Assembly (NCBI RefSeq): GCF_003477605.1
Contig: NZ_QUDR01000004.1
Coordinates: 27,942-91,941, forward strand
Reading direction: 5' to 3'
Length of the DNA: 64,000 nt
DNA from: Clostridium sp. AF37-5
GTDB lineage: Bacteria > Bacillota > Clostridia > Lachnospirales > Lachnospiraceae
This document shows positions 62,029 to 64,000 of this stretch, piece by piece. A model generated the notes under the pieces. That model ran no database searches, was not told where the DNA came from, and worked only from the letters and a program-made list of their open reading frames with translations. The position numbers were made by a program, and so were the translations under genes. Positions within the stretch are counted from its first letter, which is position 1. Every line of letters starts with the position of its first letter.

Positions 62029-62658
62029 AATCTCATCTTCTCCTTCCCGGCACTCTTTCACACTTTTTATAATGTGTCCAAAACATACATCTTCATTTTC
62101 TTCTGTTGTTTCTTTTATGTAGCGCAGTAAATGGTCTAATTCACTGTCATCGCCCAATGGAATTTCCAAATTAATATACAACTCATGCACTCCATTTCCC
62201 ACAGGATACTGTGTGCTGTATGTTCCTTCCCTGTCACGCACTGTGCGAAAAATTTCATACACCGTCTGACCGCCTCCAATAAAATCATTCATTGTGATAT
62301 ATATATGATACACATCCGGCAGTTCCTTGTATGATTTCCCTTTTTTCAAAAGGTGTGTGTCAATACTTCCATTGCAGTATCTCACGCGCCGCATATGGTC
62401 GTCGTCATCCGATATCTGAAACTCTACATGAATCGGCTCTTCTCCCGCCGTCTCTGCCAGAATATCCAGCACTACACTGCGATACTGCAGATTGGTGATA
62501 TCGTACTGCGACGTCACCTCTGTGACCTCATAGCCTTCCCCTAAAATAATCCGTACCAAGTCCTGACAGGCCTCCTTGTCACGGAACACTACTCTGGAAA
62601 ATAAATCACTGATGAGATTCATCTTCCGAGGCAGGTTTTCAAATATTGTTTCATTCAT
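61747..62658 (-). CDS. Rpn-family PD-(D/E)XK nuclease, copy A
   Basis: The 303-residue protein has the Rpn/PDDEXK_2 nuclease domain: MNLISDLFSRVVFRDKEA, YDITNLQYRSVVLDILAET (the Asp), EEPIHVEFQISDDD (ExQ), and HIYITMND. Six four-residue repeats follow near residue 220-245 (EEGK KEGL EEGR EEGR VEGI EQGE), then a C-terminal helical domain (KKMLSMGQPLEFISECTD). The product is nearly identical to copy B except in repeat number and tail. GGGAGG precedes ATG 62658, which lies inside the end of copy B (8-bp overlap). Some relatives act as toxic phage-defence nucleases. Confidence 0.88.
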   Translation of the reverse strand: MNETIFENLPRKMNLISDLFSRVVFRDKEACQDLVRIILGEGYEVTEVTSQYDITNLQYRSVVLDILAETAGEEPIHVEFQISDDDDHMRRVRYCNGSIDTHLLKKGKSYKELPDVYHIYITMNDFIGGGQTVYEIFRTVRDREGTYSTQYPVGNGVHELYINLEIPLGDDSELDHLLRYIKETTEENEDVCFGHIIKSVKECREGEDEIMKYYSSHEFFEEGKKEGLEEGREEGRVEGIEQGEKRTQNCIIKKMLSMGQPLEFISECTDKPVEYIREIATKEPMFVREEGAYGRNKEKLSLE

Positions 62659-62944
62659 TCTCTGTTCCTCCCTCGTCCACATTATAGGCTCCTTCTTCCC
62701 TCACAAGCATTGGTTCCTCAGTCGCTATGTCACGGATATATTCTATCGGTTTATCGGTGCACTCACTGATAAATTCTAATGGTTGTCCCATGGACAACAT
62801 TTTTTTAATAATGCTATTCTGTGTTCTTTTTTCTCCTTGTTCTATTCCCTCCTCTCGTCCTTCTTCTCGTCCTTCTTTTCTGCCTTCCTCTAAACCTTCT
62901 TTTTTTCCTTCCTCAAAAAATTCATGTGAACTGTAGTATTTCAT
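62651..62944 (-). CDS. Candidate internal RpnS frame of copy B
   Basis: The same AAGGAG-11-ATG arrangement as in copy A, at ATG 62944, would give 97 residues with seven four-residue repeats. The one-repeat difference from copy A is what is expected for fast-varying RpnS domains. Confidence 0.5.
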   Translation of the reverse strand: MKYYSSHEFFEEGKKEGLEEGRKEGREEGREEGIEQGEKRTQNSIIKKMLSMGQPLEFISECTDKPIEYIRDIATEEPMLVREEGAYNVDEGGTENE

Positions 62945-63574
62945 AATCTCATCTTCTCCTTCCCGGCACTCTTTCACACTTTTTATAATGTGTCCAAAAC
63001 ATACATCTTCATTTTCTTCTGTTGTTTCTTTTATGTAGCGCAGTAAATGGTCTAATTCACTGTCATCGCCCAATGGAATTTCCAAATTAATATACAACTC
63101 ATGCACTCCATTTCCCACAGGATACTGTGTGCTGTATGTTTCCTCCCGGTCACGTACTGTGCGAAAAATTTCATACACCGTCTGACCACCTCCAATAAAA
63201 TCATTCATTGTGATATATATATGATACACATCCGGCAGTTCCTTGTATGATTTCCCTTTTTTCAAAAGGTGTGTGTCAATACTTCCATTGCAGTATCTCA
63301 CGCGCCGCATATGGTCGTCGTCATCCGATATCTGAAACTCTACATGAATCGGCTCTTCTCCCGCCGTCTCTGCCAGAATATCCAGCACTACACTGCGATA
63401 CTGCAGATTGGTGATATCGTACTGCGACGTCACCTCTGTGACCTCATAGCCTTCCCCTAAAATAATCCGTACCAAGTCCTGACAGGCCTCCTTGTCACGG
63501 AACACTACTCTGGAAAATAAATCACTGATGAGATTCATCTTCCGAGGCAGGTTTTCAAATATTGTCTGATTCAT
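62651..63574 (-). CDS. Rpn-family PD-(D/E)XK nuclease, copy B
   Basis: The 307-residue protein is almost identical to copy A over the nuclease domain, so the two arose by recent tandem duplication (offset 916 bp). It has seven four-residue repeats (one more, KEGR/EEGR) and a different tail, GAYNVDEGGTENE, which is formed by reading into the leader of copy A. GGAGG lies upstream of ATG 63574. It is the promoter-proximal copy; the promoter is at 63736-63764. Confidence 0.88.
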   Translation of the reverse strand: MNQTIFENLPRKMNLISDLFSRVVFRDKEACQDLVRIILGEGYEVTEVTSQYDITNLQYRSVVLDILAETAGEEPIHVEFQISDDDDHMRRVRYCNGSIDTHLLKKGKSYKELPDVYHIYITMNDFIGGGQTVYEIFRTVRDREETYSTQYPVGNGVHELYINLEIPLGDDSELDHLLRYIKETTEENEDVCFGHIIKSVKECREGEDEIMKYYSSHEFFEEGKKEGLEEGRKEGREEGREEGIEQGEKRTQNSIIKKMLSMGQPLEFISECTDKPIEYIRDIATEEPMLVREEGAYNVDEGGTENE

Positions 63575-63735
63575 AGAATCATTTCCTCCTTTCCTGTGGT
63601 GTTTCCACAAAAGGCAGGAACATTTATATACAATCCTGCCCTATTCTTTTTTTCCGGAATAAAGCAAGAGTCTTTAATAAAATAATCATAGAATCTGGAT
63701 ACTAAGTCTGAACCATTGCTTTTCTAGATATTTGT

Positions 63736-63764
63736 ATTATATATTGTTACATGTGCTATGTCAA
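63736..63764 (-). promoter_or_regulatory. Promoter of the Rpn pair
   Basis: TTGACA (63759-63764) is separated by 17 bp from TATAAT (63736-63741), a perfect consensus. The leader of about 155 bp to the start codon contains an inverted repeat GGCAGGA/TCCTGCC (63612-63647) and nothing else recognised. Confidence 0.83.
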
Positions 63765-63798
63765 GTATCTTTTCGCGCCACAAAAAGTCGTGAAACGA

Positions 63799-63999
63799 CT
63801 TGGTTTTAAATACGTCGGTATGTGTTGCAAGAAGTCCGGTGGACTTCTGTTATGCAACGACCGAAGCGGAGCGGAGACCACTGGTAGTTTCAGTGCCCAT
63901 ACCGCTACGCACTCAATTAGTGGGAACGCCCACAAGACGCAAAATTTTTCTACGGAATTACGGAAAACAAAAAAGTGCCAACGAACACTTGACACAAAC
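63799..63999. repeat. Palindromic element, copy 4 (inverted, one arm truncated)
   Basis: About 200 bp matching copy 3 in reverse complement, including the central AGAAGTCC-GGTGGACTTCT hairpin and the end CGAACACTTGACACAAAC. The arm nearest the Rpn promoter is shortened and lacks the TAATTCCGTAGAAA segment. Together with copy 3 it brackets the Rpn pair. It ends at the window edge with an apparently complete terminus. Confidence 0.75.
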
Positions 64000-64000
64000 A

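Larger units (their letters stand above)
61747..63574 (-). repeat. Tandem duplication of the Rpn gene (about 916-bp unit)
   Basis: Sequence from the internal start through the 5' end of the two genes is nearly identical at a constant offset of 916 bp, with only scattered substitutions (for example near 62230 versus 63145). Differences concentrate in the four-residue repeats and the 3' tail. Confidence 0.9.

Overview
The window is a low-GC Firmicute chromosome segment, most likely from a gut Lachnospiraceae (Roseburia/Agathobacter/Lachnospira-like). The grounds are a Clostridia-type ProRS and CarD, a DUF5721 protein, a FliB flagellin methylase, cytoplasmic GH43 enzymes, Gram-positive style promoters (near-consensus TTGACA-17-TATAAT) and strong GGAGG ribosome binding sites. 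There is no rRNA and only one tRNA, tRNA-Thr(CGT). The species assignment is an inference; the family-level assignment is fairly safe.

Layout. 0-9.6 kb: 3' part of proS, a CarD regulator, a fatty-acid operon acpP-fabD-fabG-fabF-fabZ, a small membrane protein, tRNA-Thr, and htpG with a perfect CIRCE operator. 9.6-27.2 kb: mostly housekeeping genes: a GH13 debranching-enzyme homologue that has lost its three catalytic acids, a phosphoribosyltransferase homologue, pepD, tyrA, a lipid kinase, queA, ppx-ppk, RNase H1, an RsuA-type pseudouridine synthase, an amidase, uppP, and a phosphatidylethanolamine operon (PAP2, flippase-like, pssA, psd). 27.2-33.2 kb: a fructose PTS operon fruR-fruK-fruA-ptsH-ptsI read from a consensus promoter carrying two 15-bp operators; its HPr lacks regulatory Ser46. 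33.2-38.6 kb: an Rpn-family nuclease and a 1325-residue secreted DUF6273/Fn3 protein. 38.6-47.4 kb: an FMN-riboswitch riboflavin operon ribD-ribE-ribBA-ribH that runs with almost no gap into moxR-DUF58-DUF4129-GH43-blaI.

47.4-64 kb is the accessory part. It holds a DUF2798 protein, gene remnants, an AbiE-type toxin-antitoxin pair with an HD-domain gene, a NERD protein, a strictly phased 53-bp repeat array (five units, ten half-sites), a GH43 + two-component + ABC exporter operon, RNase Y, FliB, and a tandem pair of nearly identical Rpn nucleases.

Three patterns stand out. (1) All three Rpn genes carry an in-frame internal ATG with a purine-rich SD just before a run of four-residue repeats. 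This is the arrangement of RpnL/RpnS gene-within-gene toxin-antitoxin defence systems. (2) A family of long imperfect palindromes (about 113-270 bp) occurs four times, each time just upstream of a promoter of a minus-strand gene; two inverted copies bracket the Rpn tandem pair. (3) The array at 51.55-51.82 kb has half-sites RGTCAWC alternating at exactly 31 and 22 bp over 250 bp, which none of the surrounding genes explains.
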